The notes under the pieces: model-generated
Told to the model about the DNA's origin: nothing
The model's input: the letters and a program-made list of their open reading frames with translations, nothing else
The model's database searches: none
Source of the DNA: RUG369 sp050949645
GTDB taxonomy: Bacteria; Planctomycetota; Planctomycetia; Pirellulales; Thermoguttaceae
Length of the DNA: 64,000 nucleotides
Direction: 5' to 3'
Assembly (NCBI GenBank): GCA_050949645.1
Contig: JBMNGC010000001.1
Location: 1,302,001 to 1,366,000, forward strand
Made by a program: the position numbers and the translations under genes
Shown here: one piece after another, positions 26,097 through 34,965 of the stretch
How positions within the stretch are numbered: the stretch's first letter is position 1
Layout: every line of letters begins with the position of its first letter

Positions 26097-26993
26097 TCAG
26101 TTCAACTTCGCCTTCCGATCAATACGCTTCATCAGACCTCGGAGAACTCGTCCCGGTCCAACTTCGTAGAATGAACCGATCCCCTCGTGGAGGAGACGTC
26201 GCATCGCGTCTTCCCAAAGGACGGGAGACGAGATCTGGCGGATAAGAATACTTTTGATTTCTTCAGGATCGTCGTGGAATTTCGCGTCAACTCCGCTGAT
26301 GTAGGGAATCGTTGGTGCAGAAAACTTCATCTCCTTGATAATGGGGCTCATCTTTTCGACGGCATGATCCATAATCGGAGTGTGGAACGCCCCCGCAACA
26401 GAAAGCGGGAAGAGTTTCATCGCGCCCGCTTCCGTTGCAAGTTCAACGAGTTTCTCGCAAGCGGCTCGGTCGCCGGACACAACGTAATTCTTGGGACAGA
26501 GATAATTCGCAATCTGAAGAACGCCAAGGTCGTCAATTTCATCGCAAAGCGCGCTGACCGTCTCAACAGGGAGTCCAATGACGCTGACCATTCCGCTTTG
26601 GCGCACGTCGGAAGCTTCCTGCATCGCCAGGCCTCGCAAACGTACGAGACGCAGCCCGTCGGCGAAAGACAAGACGCCGGCAAAAACAAGCGCCGTATAC
26701 TCTCCGAGACTCAGACCGGTCGTTGCAGCGCAGTTGGCAATCGCGTCGGGATCAGAATCTTTCAGCGCTTCGAGCGCGGCCAGACTCGTCAGAAAGATAG
26801 CCGGCTGGCTTTGCGCGGTGGAATCGAGTTCGTCAGCGGGTCCGTCGAAACAAATCTTCGCAAGATCGTACCCCAGGATTTCATTCGCCTGGGCGTATAG
26901 CTCGCGAACGCGCGCTGAAGAATCATAATGCTCGCGTCCCATGCCAACCATCTGAGCGCCCTGACCTGGGAATAAAATAGCCGTCTTATTCAA
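26097..26993 (-). CDS. fabD: Malonyl-CoA:ACP transacylase
   Basis: A 298-residue acyltransferase that loads malonate onto ACP. FPGQGAQMVGMG begins the protein, the nucleophile serine is in TGLSLGEYTALVFAG, an arginine-bearing VRLRGLAMQEA follows, and AGAFHTPIMDHA holds the catalytic histidine. The nucleophile elbow reads GLSLGE instead of the common GHSLGE. The start is TTG at 26993 behind AAGGAAT; the nearby ATG is out of frame. It begins the fab run after the rpmF terminator. The plsX and fabH genes that often sit between rpmF and fabD are absent. Confidence 0.93.
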   Translation of the reverse strand: MNKTAILFPGQGAQMVGMGREHYDSSARVRELYAQANEILGYDLAKICFDGPADELDSTAQSQPAIFLTSLAALEALKDSDPDAIANCAATTGLSLGEYTALVFAGVLSFADGLRLVRLRGLAMQEASDVRQSGMVSVIGLPVETVSALCDEIDDLGVLQIANYLCPKNYVVSGDRAACEKLVELATEAGAMKLFPLSVAGAFHTPIMDHAVEKMSPIIKEMKFSAPTIPYISGVDAKFHDDPEEIKSILIRQISSPVLWEDAMRRLLHEGIGSFYEVGPGRVLRGLMKRIDRKAKLN

Positions 26994-27152
26994 AACATAT
27001 TCCTTCTATGAGGCGAATTCGTTTTCCCGCTTCGCTGGGACGACGCGATTGTCTCAACTTTCCTGAATAAAATCTATCTCGTTCTTCATTTCAACGGAAA
27101 AAATAACGGCAAGCACGTTGCTTGTCAGCTCTTCCTCTGAAATGCCAGATTC

Positions 27153-27184
27153 ACGAAAAAAGGGAATCGTTACGATTCCCCTTT
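27153..27184 (-). terminator. Intrinsic terminator after rpmF
   Basis: On the minus strand GGGAATCG and CGATTCCC form an 8-bp stem with a TAA loop followed by TTTTTT. It separates rpmF from the fab genes. Confidence 0.82.
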
Positions 27185-27244
27185 CAAATGTCTGAGTCGC
27201 TCGTTTCAACTATCGTCAAAACGCCAAACGCGCAGAGACTCGGA

Positions 27245-27430
27245 TCACCTCTCCATGTCCTGAGAGACAACCTCGCGACGCATATAGTATCCGCAATTAG
27301 GACACACGACATGCGGCTTGATCATCTTGTGACAATCTGGACAAGCAACCGTCTGAACGGGCTTTATAGAGTCATGGGCGCGACGCGAGCCGGTACGAGC
27401 TTTGCTCGTTTTTCTCTTTGGAACTGCCAT
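27245..27430 (-). CDS. rpmF: 50S ribosomal protein L32
   Basis: A 61-residue basic protein. MAVPKRKTSKARTGSRRAH is the L32 start, and two CxxC pairs, CPDCHK and CPNCGYY, make the zinc ribbon, so this is the zinc-binding (C+) form. The linkage to fatty acid genes is the classic rpmF-fab neighbourhood, although a terminator separates them here and no DUF177 (yceD) gene precedes it. Confidence 0.95.
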   Translation of the reverse strand: MAVPKRKTSKARTGSRRAHDSIKPVQTVACPDCHKMIKPHVVCPNCGYYMRREVVSQDMER

Positions 27431-27772
27431 TTTAGCTACCTATCACTATTACTCGTTTGAATCAAAAACGCGCGAGGTCGTTGAGACCAGAAACGCCAAG
27501 CGTTCCAATATTGCGCGCTGACATTATCAAAAACGCGATCGTCATGGACATCCTGAACGCGAGACAAACGCGCAATCGAAGGACGCCTGAATAAAAGTCG
27601 CGTCCATGGTAGCTTAAAAAGGCTTTCTCGTCAACCGACGGTCCCGCAAAATACCGGAACTTTTTACAAATTCTATTTCTCAGACGTTGCGACAGACGTC
27701 TCGACGTCAACGTCTTTTAGGCTCCGAAAATCCTGCGAAAAAACGCCGGGGAAACGGCCCTCGTCAATTACG

Positions 27773-27807
27773 CTTGACAATTTAACAAAAAATGTCTTTT
27801 TGTCAAG
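27773..27807. repeat. Inverted repeat CTTGACAA-N19-TTGTCAAG
   Basis: Two perfect 8-base arms 19 bases apart in AT-rich DNA, about 40 bases upstream of the -35 of the DUF6807 promoter. It may be an operator or a curved upstream element; there is no direct evidence for a binding protein. Confidence 0.35.
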
Positions 27808-27846
27808 ACTGCTTGTCAAATTTGCGCGCTCATTCCTGAGAATTTG

Positions 27847-27875
27847 TTGACGCCGGCCTTCTCAGATTATAGAAT
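27847..27875 (+). promoter_or_regulatory. Sigma-70 promoter of the DUF6807 gene
   Basis: TTGACG (27847-27852), a 17-base spacer and TAGAAT (27870-27875), about 100 bases before the ATG. The hexamers resemble those of the GH5 and trp promoters. Confidence 0.65.
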
Positions 27876-27979
27876 TACCCAATTGTTAAGGCCCCTCTTA
27901 TGCGCGGTTACCATTTTGAATCGTGCGGAGGTTGTCCATCTCCTAGTCGTGAATGATTTAAAACAATAACGAGGACGCT

Positions 27980-28987
27980 ATGCAACGCCGTGACTTTTTT
28001 AAGAATGCTGGAATGCTCGCAGCCACTGGTCTGACTGTTTCTCTTGGCTCTCAGGCTCTCGCGGAAGGTCCGCAGGACTTCAATACCGTTACCTTCGAAG
28101 GTAAAACCGGCAACCCCAAGCCCGGTTGGGGCGACGCGCAAGTTGAGCACTTCACCTCCTACTACCCGGACTTCGCCGACAAGATTCTGTGGATTCGTAA
28201 AGACAATCAGGTTGTCGCCGCCTATCGCAATACTCCGCATCAGAAGTATCCCTATATTTATCCGCTCGCCGGTCCGATTTCGCGAGCCTCCGTTACCGCC
28301 GAATCTGCTCAGCCCTGGCCGCATCACCGTTCCGTCTTCATGGGCGCGGACCGCGTCAACGGCGCAAATTACTGGCAGGAAGGTTCTGATCGCGGGCAGA
28401 TCTTCAGCACGAAGCTCAGCCTTGACAAGGCGGAAGCCGAGACCGTCGAGTTTTCCGACGTCTGCATCTGGAAGCATCCGAAGCAGGATCCGATTATCGA
28501 GGATACCAGACGCTATACGCTCACCTGGAAAAACTCCGATTACTACACGCTTGACCTTGACTTCTCTATGAAGATGCTTCAGGACGTTCATATTGAGAAG
28601 ACGAACCACGGTTTCTTCGGCGTTCGCGTCGAACAGGACCTCGCTCCTCATGGCGGCGGGAACCTTGTAAGCAGCGAAGGCGCCTCTGGCGAAAAGGAGA
28701 CCTTCTCCAAGCCGGCAAAGTGGATGGCTTTTTATGGAAAACGCCGGTTCAACCCAGCGATTACTGAAGGCGTCGCCGTCTTCTGCCCCCCGAAGGAACC
28801 CTTCGAGAACTGCCCCTGGTTCACGCGCGATTACGGCAATATCTCCCCGATGCCCTTCCTCTTCAAGGACGGGGGTTACAGCTGGAAAGCGGGCGAAGCA
28901 ATCAAGGGCGTTTATCGTATCGTCGTCTTCGCCGGCACCCCTCAGGACGTCGATCTCAACGCGCTCTGGAACGAGCTCTACGCGTGA
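27980..28987 (+). CDS. TAT-exported DUF6807 (PmoA-like) family protein
   Basis: A 335-residue protein with a twin-arginine leader, MQRRDFFKNAGMLAATGL, and cleavage near ALAEGP. The mature part matches the DUF6807 family often labelled PmoA-like: YIYPLAGPISRASVT, PWPHHRSVFMGADRVNGANYW and HGFFGVRVEQDLAPHGGG. Despite the label, there is no link with methane oxidation; the fold is beta-rich and such genes are abundant in planctomycetes near sugar oxidoreductases. The role is unknown. GAGGACGCT precedes the ATG. A long weak hairpin with TTTTTTT lies downstream (29008-29097). Confidence 0.8.
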   Translation: MQRRDFFKNAGMLAATGLTVSLGSQALAEGPQDFNTVTFEGKTGNPKPGWGDAQVEHFTSYYPDFADKILWIRKDNQVVAAYRNTPHQKYPYIYPLAGPISRASVTAESAQPWPHHRSVFMGADRVNGANYWQEGSDRGQIFSTKLSLDKAEAETVEFSDVCIWKHPKQDPIIEDTRRYTLTWKNSDYYTLDLDFSMKMLQDVHIEKTNHGFFGVRVEQDLAPHGGGNLVSSEGASGEKETFSKPAKWMAFYGKRRFNPAITEGVAVFCPPKEPFENCPWFTRDYGNISPMPFLFKDGGYSWKAGEAIKGVYRIVVFAGTPQDVDLNALWNELYA

Positions 28988-29138
28988 GTTGCGTTTAAAA
29001 CTCTTCCGAAAAGAACGCCGAATGGCCACTTCTTGAAAAGCGTCAGGATCCATCTGTTCCCGACCTTAAGAGAAATGGCGCTTCGGCGTCTTTTTTTGAC
29101 GCGCGACGTCCTGCTACTCTCGACTTGGAGGAACTCCT

Positions 29139-29774
29139 TTGAAAGAGGAAAAAATCATTCTTGGAATCGATCCTGGTCTTAATACGACGGGCTACGGAGC
29201 GCTTGATATTTCATCAGGCCGCGTACGTCTTCTTGAGGCAGGGATCATACGAAGCGCGTCAAAGACGCTTCCTGGTCGTGTTAAAGAGATATACGACGGG
29301 GTCGTCGAGGTCATCGAGGCGTTTCATCCCGACGTTCTCGTGATGGAACAGCTGTATTCCCATTATAAACGCCCAAACACCGCCATTCGTATGGGCCATG
29401 CGCGCGGCGCAATCTGCCTTGCCGCCGAACAGGCGGGAATTGAAGTCGTATCTTATGAAGCGACCAAAGTCAAAAAAACAATGACGGGTTCGGGTCGCGC
29501 GCCGAAGGACCAGATGCAGCGTGCGGTTCAGCTTGAGTTGCGACTCCCTCAGCCGCCGGAACCGCCCGACGTCGCCGACGCAATCGCGGTTGCGTTGTGT
29601 CGCTTTACAGAAGCGCGACAGACGCTACGATTCGGAAAAGGATCGAACGTCGTCCTGTCAACAAACGCGCTGGAATCGCTTCTTCAATCGAAGCGACGCG
29701 CACGGCCGAAAACCTCTACAGGGGTTGCGGAATCTTGTAAAAAAACCGACGCCGGTTGTCAGCGCAAAAACTAG
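29139..29774 (+). CDS. ruvC: Crossover junction endodeoxyribonuclease RuvC
   Basis: A 211-residue Holliday-junction resolvase. The RNase H-fold acidic residues are visible: Asp in LGIDPGLNTTGYG, Glu in LVMEQLYSHYKRPNTA and the Asp pair in DVADAIAVALCRF. The last 50 residues are a basic, Ser/Lys-rich extension beyond the usual end near residue 165. It starts at TTG 29139 with GGAGGAA upstream. It is 13 bases from the dehydrogenase gene. ruvA and ruvB, often adjacent, are not in the window. Confidence 0.94.
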   Translation: MKEEKIILGIDPGLNTTGYGALDISSGRVRLLEAGIIRSASKTLPGRVKEIYDGVVEVIEAFHPDVLVMEQLYSHYKRPNTAIRMGHARGAICLAAEQAGIEVVSYEATKVKKTMTGSGRAPKDQMQRAVQLELRLPQPPEPPDVADAIAVALCRFTEARQTLRFGKGSNVVLSTNALESLLQSKRRARPKTSTGVAESCKKTDAGCQRKN

Positions 29775-29787
29775 GAGTCAGACCGTT

Positions 29788-30885
29788 ATGTCGAAAAAAA
29801 ATCTCGTCGTTTGCTTTAGAGCCGCCCCCGTTGAAGATCGACTGATCGCCAGGATCGACGAAGCATGGTCATCGGAACTCAATATAATCAACGTCGGTCA
29901 GTCCGACGTCGCTGCGGCGCTCCTTGAAGCGGATTATTTCTGCGGCCACGCTAAGGTTCCAGTAGATTGGGACCGCATCGTCGCGCAGAAGCGTTTGCAA
30001 TGGATCCAGTCCTCCGCCGCCGGTATGGATTGGTGCCTTGTCCCCTCGACGATCGAGTCCGATATCACAATCACGACAGCGGCTGGCGTACTTTCCGATC
30101 AGGTCGCTGAGCACGGTTTGGCGCTGATTCTCGCCTGGGATCGCAACCTGCGTTCCTTCATCTACGATATGCGCGTCAAAGAGGGCAATCCGGATTATCG
30201 CTCATTCAAACGGAAGCCAACCTTCGATCTAATCGGCAAGACGGTGGGAATCGTAGGACTAGGCGGCGTGGGACGGAGATTTTCGCAGGTTGTCGCGCCC
30301 TTTGCGGGCAAGATCCTCGCCGTCGACCTCTATCCGGAGAATAAACCGGAGGAGGTTACGGAACTTTGGGGCGCGGATCGGCTCAACGATCTTCTCGGCG
30401 AGTCGGACGTTATCTTTTTAGCTATTCCGCTCAATTCAGAAACGCGTGGAATTTTCGACGCTGAGCGTCTCGCGAAAATCAAACGCGGGGCGCTCCTTGC
30501 CAATCTTGCACGAGGACCTCTCGTCGACACAGACGCGCTCATAGACGCGCTTCGTTCCGAGAGACTCGGCGGATACGTTTGCGACGTAACCTCGCCGGAG
30601 CCGCTGCCCAAAGATTCGCCCCTTTGGGACTTTGACAACGTCCTTATCACGCCGCATGTCGCCGGTCAGATCGGATGGCGCTTCGACGATATTTGCGATA
30701 TCTACTGCGAAAACGTCCGACGATACCGCAATGGAGAACCCCTCATTAACCAACTCTCACAGCAAGGTAAGAAATGGGGCTTCCCGTTGCGGGACGGAAC
30801 TGTCCCTCTTTGGATCGACGTTAAAAATATCTATTCGACGCGTCAGCCATTAAACCGCGAAAAATACGATTTCAGAAATTTCTAA
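29788..30885 (+). CDS. D-2-hydroxyacid dehydrogenase
   Basis: A 365-residue NAD-dependent enzyme that interconverts 2-hydroxyacids and 2-oxoacids. IVGLGGVGRRFS is the nucleotide-binding loop, and the catalytic trio is Arg in ANLARGPLVD, Glu in TSPEPLPKDSPLW and His in ITPHVAGQIG. The start is ATG 29788 with TAGGAG upstream; a much longer open frame back to 29521 is an overlap with ruvC and not coding. It follows ruvC closely and is probably co-transcribed, though without functional connection. Ends at the terminator at 30904-30942. Confidence 0.9.
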   Translation: MSKKNLVVCFRAAPVEDRLIARIDEAWSSELNIINVGQSDVAAALLEADYFCGHAKVPVDWDRIVAQKRLQWIQSSAAGMDWCLVPSTIESDITITTAAGVLSDQVAEHGLALILAWDRNLRSFIYDMRVKEGNPDYRSFKRKPTFDLIGKTVGIVGLGGVGRRFSQVVAPFAGKILAVDLYPENKPEEVTELWGADRLNDLLGESDVIFLAIPLNSETRGIFDAERLAKIKRGALLANLARGPLVDTDALIDALRSERLGGYVCDVTSPEPLPKDSPLWDFDNVLITPHVAGQIGWRFDDICDIYCENVRRYRNGEPLINQLSQQGKKWGFPLRDGTVPLWIDVKNIYSTRQPLNREKYDFRNF

Positions 30886-30903
30886 CAGAGACGGTTAGAA
30901 AAA

Positions 30904-30942
30904 ATCGCGCCGCGTCTATCTGTCTGATTGACGCGGCGCGTT
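30904..30942. terminator. Bidirectional intrinsic terminator
   Basis: An 11-bp stem CGCGCCGCGTC/GACGCGGCGCG around a 13-base loop, with TTTGT to the right and an A run to the left, between convergent genes. Confidence 0.82.
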
Positions 30943-30964
30943 TGTCACTCACGCGTTAGAAGCG

Positions 30965-33490
30965 TTACTTGAAGAAATAAAAGTCGCCGACTTCGACCTT
31001 CATTTCAGATCCCTTCGAGTTGCCGCCGATCGAAATGCTATCGATACGATCGGGGGATAACCGGGCGGTGGTTCCTCCATACGCGTCCAACTCTTTAAAG
31101 GGTAACACGACAAACCGTTCGTTTCCGTCGGCAGGCGCGAATCCGGCTGCGGTAAAATATGTCCCGTTTTCGCCATAGGCAAAGAAGCGCAGAACGCCGC
31201 CTGCCGCGTTCGAAGCGCCCTTAACGCGAAACGCGACTCCCTTTAACTCGCTGAGATCATACGTCTGATCGGCGTCAGCCGACGGTTTGAGTTGACCGTC
31301 GATCTTGGGGAGTGTGAAGCGAGGGTAACACCAACTGTCGGAATCGTCGGAATATTTAATGTCGAAGCCCCACCCTTGCATTTCATTCGTCGACAGACCA
31401 GAGTTGAATTCGATCGTGCCGTTGAGGGAAGACGACTTGATCCACTCGCTCGAATCAGAAAGATCAACTCTAACCGCCTTGTTGACGCTTTCGTGAAAAT
31501 TCTCTTCCGTAAAAGCGCGAAAGAGCTTAAAGGAAAGACGCTCGACGTCGCCAATCTTAAAGGTCAGCTTCGGGGGATACAGTGGCGAGACGTTCGTTAG
31601 GTCAATCGTAAAAGGAAAAGCGCTGCGTCCGCTAGCGTCGACGTTAATCAACTCCGGAATAGCTTTCACAACGTCAATTTCTTCCATAGCGCCTTCTTCC
31701 ATAGCGCCGTCGATTTCTATCGTTGCGCTAGCGTCTACTGAGAGCGTCTTCGCCTCATCTGAGAAATTGTAGACGGAAATACTCCCCGTGAATTCCTTCA
31801 CATTGGAGTCCTTTAGCGAATATCCTCCGTTCGCGGCGGACAGAACGTCGCCATCGAAATCAAACCGAGCAACTACGTCAAAGTTTTCGCGAGCGTCGAT
31901 TCCGTGATCGTCGCGAGCTTCGCGACGCAACTCCCGCGCGCGATCCACGTCTGAAGCTTCGCGTAACGGCGCTGTGTAGTCGCCTGGCAGGCCGACAAAG
32001 AGAAATCCGTCTGCAAAGTCGACCAGGTTGTCGTCGCCAACCCCCAAGCGTTCTCCAGTAATGCGTTCGACAAACTCAGGATTGCAGGGCAATCTAACGG
32101 AGCGCGCTGCGTCGCGCTGGGACGTATAAAGAACCGCGACCTGCTCGCCCGTTTCTGGATCCTTGAAGAGCCATGAGCTTTCGACCTCGTCGACTTTCCA
32201 GCTGCCAACGCATTCCTTACCGCTGAGGAGATAAATCATACGAGCGTAGCCGGCGATCGAACGCAGCGGCGCGCTGTTGCGGTCGCACATGCCGAAGTTG
32301 TTTTCATTCTCCTCATAATAAACGTAAACGAATGGGAAATAGGAATCATAGCCAATCGCTTTCGTCACAACTCCCTTCTGGACGATATCAATCGCGCTTT
32401 CGAGATCTGCTTCTCGGTCTGGACGAGCGGTTCCCTTTTTCCACGGACGACCGCATTCGGTAATCCATACGGGCTTCCAGGCCGCGTTATTTTTCACGAG
32501 CCAGTTGTGGTAACGGAGACAGACCGCCTCCATCTCAGGCGCGCGACAGTATGTGTGGAAGGAAAAAACGTCGCATGCTGCAATGCCGTCATTGTCTGCC
32601 AGACAGTCCATAAATTCGTCGCGGAATACGGCGATAACGCCGCCGACGATCGGGGTCTTGATTCCTTTACGTTGAAACTCCTGAGCGACGGTCTTCAGGA
32701 CGGGTGCGTACTGATCCGCCGGCATATCGCCGCTGAAATGGATATCCGGCTCGTTCCAGACCTCGATCGAATGCCAGTATCGATTCCAGCGTTCGCCAAT
32801 CTTGCCCCAACTGATCGCCGTTTTCATCAGGTCTTCAGGATATGTTCCGATACGACCGGTCCAATCTGGCGCGTTATGGAAGAGTTCTAGAACCGGCACG
32901 TCATATTTCTCCGACGTCTGTCGTAGAATCTCGGCGTTGGAGTCGCGATTATAGTCAATCGCTCCTTCCTGAGGTTCGGTTGTTTTCCAGTTGATTCGTT
33001 CGCGACAGACAGATAGTCCTATGCGACGCGCGTTACGAATCAGGTCCTCTCGTGTTTTATCGGACCGAAGAAGCCACGTCGACGCCGAGTCGATGGCAAA
33101 GAACCCGTCGCGGGGACGGAGGTCGGTTCGTTTCTTAGCTTCAGACGCAAGCGTCGCGTCTTCCGGACAGTAGGCGGGTTGCGACGCGACGCCAAACGCC
33201 TGTGTCGTTTCAGGAATCTCAAGCTCAAAATATCCCTGTGGCAAGGTCGTTGTAATTTCGAGCCGGTCACCGTGAACAACGCCCTGTCCGTCTTGAACCA
33301 AATCGCCGTCTGTCGAACGAACGACGAATTTCACTGGCGCGCCGGGCGTCTGGCCTTCTAATCCGTCTTGCTCGACCTCAAATTCAAAGAGCGCCGGTTT
33401 ATCGGGCTCAACCCAAAACTGTGAAACGTTGGCGGGAACCCAGATCAAAGCGCCCGTCAGCAACGTCCCTAGTAGCGTGAAGACGTCCAT
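30965..33490 (-). CDS. Large secreted clan GH-A glycosidase (GH39/GH5-like)
   Basis: An 841-residue protein from ATG 33490 (GAGG upstream); an upstream in-frame start would put 29 residues before the signal peptide VFTLLGTLLTGALIWVPA. After a beta-sandwich N-domain (about 25-100) comes a TIM barrel from about 125 to 440: CRERINWKTTEPQEG, PVLELFHNAPDWTG, the acid/base glutamate in SIEVWNEPDIHF and the nucleophile glutamate in PVWITECGRPW. The spacing fits GH39-type beta-xylosidases and related enzymes. The C-terminal 300 residues are further beta-sandwich domains, probably carbohydrate-binding; one ends in VEVGDFYFFK. The substrate is unknown. Confidence 0.83.
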   Translation of the reverse strand: MDVFTLLGTLLTGALIWVPANVSQFWVEPDKPALFEFEVEQDGLEGQTPGAPVKFVVRSTDGDLVQDGQGVVHGDRLEITTTLPQGYFELEIPETTQAFGVASQPAYCPEDATLASEAKKRTDLRPRDGFFAIDSASTWLLRSDKTREDLIRNARRIGLSVCRERINWKTTEPQEGAIDYNRDSNAEILRQTSEKYDVPVLELFHNAPDWTGRIGTYPEDLMKTAISWGKIGERWNRYWHSIEVWNEPDIHFSGDMPADQYAPVLKTVAQEFQRKGIKTPIVGGVIAVFRDEFMDCLADNDGIAACDVFSFHTYCRAPEMEAVCLRYHNWLVKNNAAWKPVWITECGRPWKKGTARPDREADLESAIDIVQKGVVTKAIGYDSYFPFVYVYYEENENNFGMCDRNSAPLRSIAGYARMIYLLSGKECVGSWKVDEVESSWLFKDPETGEQVAVLYTSQRDAARSVRLPCNPEFVERITGERLGVGDDNLVDFADGFLFVGLPGDYTAPLREASDVDRARELRREARDDHGIDARENFDVVARFDFDGDVLSAANGGYSLKDSNVKEFTGSISVYNFSDEAKTLSVDASATIEIDGAMEEGAMEEIDVVKAIPELINVDASGRSAFPFTIDLTNVSPLYPPKLTFKIGDVERLSFKLFRAFTEENFHESVNKAVRVDLSDSSEWIKSSSLNGTIEFNSGLSTNEMQGWGFDIKYSDDSDSWCYPRFTLPKIDGQLKPSADADQTYDLSELKGVAFRVKGASNAAGGVLRFFAYGENGTYFTAAGFAPADGNERFVVLPFKELDAYGGTTARLSPDRIDSISIGGNSKGSEMKVEVGDFYFFK

Positions 33491-33870
33491 GTTTTGCCTC
33501 AATTCGAATTGCGATTTCAATGGCGCCGTTGCGCCGACATCCTGATTATAAAATAAGCAATTGCACGATTCAAGCATTGGGAACAGCGTCGAAGAACCAG
33601 CGCGCCTGTTTAAGTCTGCGCGTCTGATTCTAGTGGCTATCCGACTCTCAGGTCAAGCAACACCGTACAAGCAATTGGCGAAGGCTCAACGACACGGGAG
33701 ATGAAAGGTTCACAGCCACGCTACTCATTGACGTCATGACCGTTATAACTACACTACTATCTTTAGGACGTTGGACTTGAAACGCAAGCGGCGCAGTGAA
33801 GTCGCAACTCTTATCGATTTCATGAGAGACACAGCGCAAAATGTTTACCGAAGATGAGAGAGGTCAAGCA
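33491..33870. other. Divergent intergenic region upstream of the pseudopilin operon
   Basis: About 380 bases. It holds the candidate promoter at 33728-33755. In-frame sequence upstream of the pseudopilin start (33841-33870) is open but starts worse than ATG 33871. I see no other gene. Confidence 0.4.
33728..33755 (+). promoter_or_regulatory. Candidate promoter of the pseudopilin-HmuS-like operon
   Basis: TTGACG (33728-33733), 16-base spacer, TACACT (33750-33755), about 115 bases upstream of ATG 33871. The hexamers resemble those of other promoters in the window. No Fur box or other iron operator was recognised. Confidence 0.45.
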
Positions 33871-34941
33871 ATGAAAAGACGCTATGGATTTACGCTTGTA
33901 GAACTGCTGGTGGTGATCGCTATTATTGGAATTTTAATAGGACTGCTCCTTCCAGCTGTCCAGGCGGCTCGCGAAGCCGCGCGACGCATGCAGTGTATGA
34001 ATAATGAGAAACAATGGGGACTTGCGCTTCACAATTATCATTCCGTTTTCGGAAAGCTTCCATCGTTGTCTGATCGCGCAAACTCCTGTCTTTCCCCTCA
34101 TGCCTATCTTACGCCCTACATCGAACAGACGAATATCCGATACATGATCGACGTCTCGGTCGATCTGTACCGATATCGCGAAGGTTCCACACGAAGCGTT
34201 CAGCTTAACGAACCCTACATAGAACCCGCCAAGACTGAATTTCCTGGAACGCGCTGCCCGAGCGATGGCAGCGGCCCCGCGACCCTGACTGACGATATCA
34301 ACGACGTCTACGCGACGAATAATTATGTCTACAGCACCGGCAGCGGCACGGGTGACAATTTCCGCATGAACAGCACGCTCTCGAGGGGCCCTGAAGCGTT
34401 GCGAAACGCTGGTCCTTCCGACGGTCCCTTTTACTTCAAATCAAATCATGGATTTGAAGCGTTTTTAGACGGCACAAGCACAACGATGGTCATGTCCGAA
34501 TACCTCGTTGGCGAGGGGACCAAGGATTTGACGGACGTCAATTACGAAATGATTGCCAATAATCCTCGGATGCGCGGAATCTATATGGCAGACTATTCGC
34601 CCGCGAACCTTGAGACATATGACCAAATGCGCGACGCCGACGACGCGCAACTCACGTCATTGTATAATTCGGCGCCAAAATGGCGAACCGACGTCGGTAA
34701 AGGCTGGATCGTCGGTAAACACGACTCGTCCCTCTTCAACGCCTTCCTCGCGCCTAATTCTCGGTACCCCAACATTTACATTTCCAACTATGGTTTTTTC
34801 GCAGCGCGTAGCAACCATAGCGGCGGGGTCAACGCGCTCTATGCGGACGGCAGCGCAAGGTTCGTTTCCGATTCTGTCGACCTGGGGATTTGGCGCGCCG
34901 CCGCGACAATTGCCGGCGGTGAAACCATAGGTTCTCTCTAA
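33871..34941 (+). CDS. DUF1559 family pseudopilin
   Basis: A 356-residue protein starting RRYGFTLVELLVVIAIIGIL, a type IV prepilin leader with the Gly-Phe cleavage site and the glutamate at mature position 5. RREAARRMQC-like helix sequence follows (QAAREAARRMQCMNNEKQ), and the C-terminal NHSGGVNALYADGSARF is the H-X9-DG motif of this planctomycete-specific family. GAGAGG precedes ATG 33871; an earlier ATG at 33841 would hide the leader. The protein is exported and processed by prepilin peptidase. Only 24 bases separate it from the proton-channel gene, so it may be the first gene of the tetrapyrrole operon. Confidence 0.92.
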   Translation: MKRRYGFTLVELLVVIAIIGILIGLLLPAVQAAREAARRMQCMNNEKQWGLALHNYHSVFGKLPSLSDRANSCLSPHAYLTPYIEQTNIRYMIDVSVDLYRYREGSTRSVQLNEPYIEPAKTEFPGTRCPSDGSGPATLTDDINDVYATNNYVYSTGSGTGDNFRMNSTLSRGPEALRNAGPSDGPFYFKSNHGFEAFLDGTSTTMVMSEYLVGEGTKDLTDVNYEMIANNPRMRGIYMADYSPANLETYDQMRDADDAQLTSLYNSAPKWRTDVGKGWIVGKHDSSLFNAFLAPNSRYPNIYISNYGFFAARSNHSGGVNALYADGSARFVSDSVDLGIWRAAATIAGGETIGSL

Positions 34942-34965
34942 TTTAGCGGAACTTACGTTAGAAAT

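Larger units (their letters stand above)
27431..27979. other. Divergent intergenic region with promoter and inverted repeat
   Basis: About 550 bases without a convincing gene. It contains an inverted repeat, CTTGACAA (27773-27780) and TTGTCAAG (27800-27807), a further TTGTCAA at 27814, and the promoter at 27847-27875. A minus-strand 82-codon frame at 27462-27710 lacks recognisable features and I do not call it. Confidence 0.45.

Noticed and set aside
27908..29053. A 381-codon minus-strand open frame opposite the DUF6807 gene
   Set aside because: Antisense shadow; the plus-strand gene has promoter, ribosome site, TAT leader and family motifs.
29521..29787. Extended N-terminus of the 2-hydroxyacid dehydrogenase overlapping ruvC
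   Set aside because: The sequence is ruvC in another frame; ATG 29788 has a ribosome site and begins at the family start.
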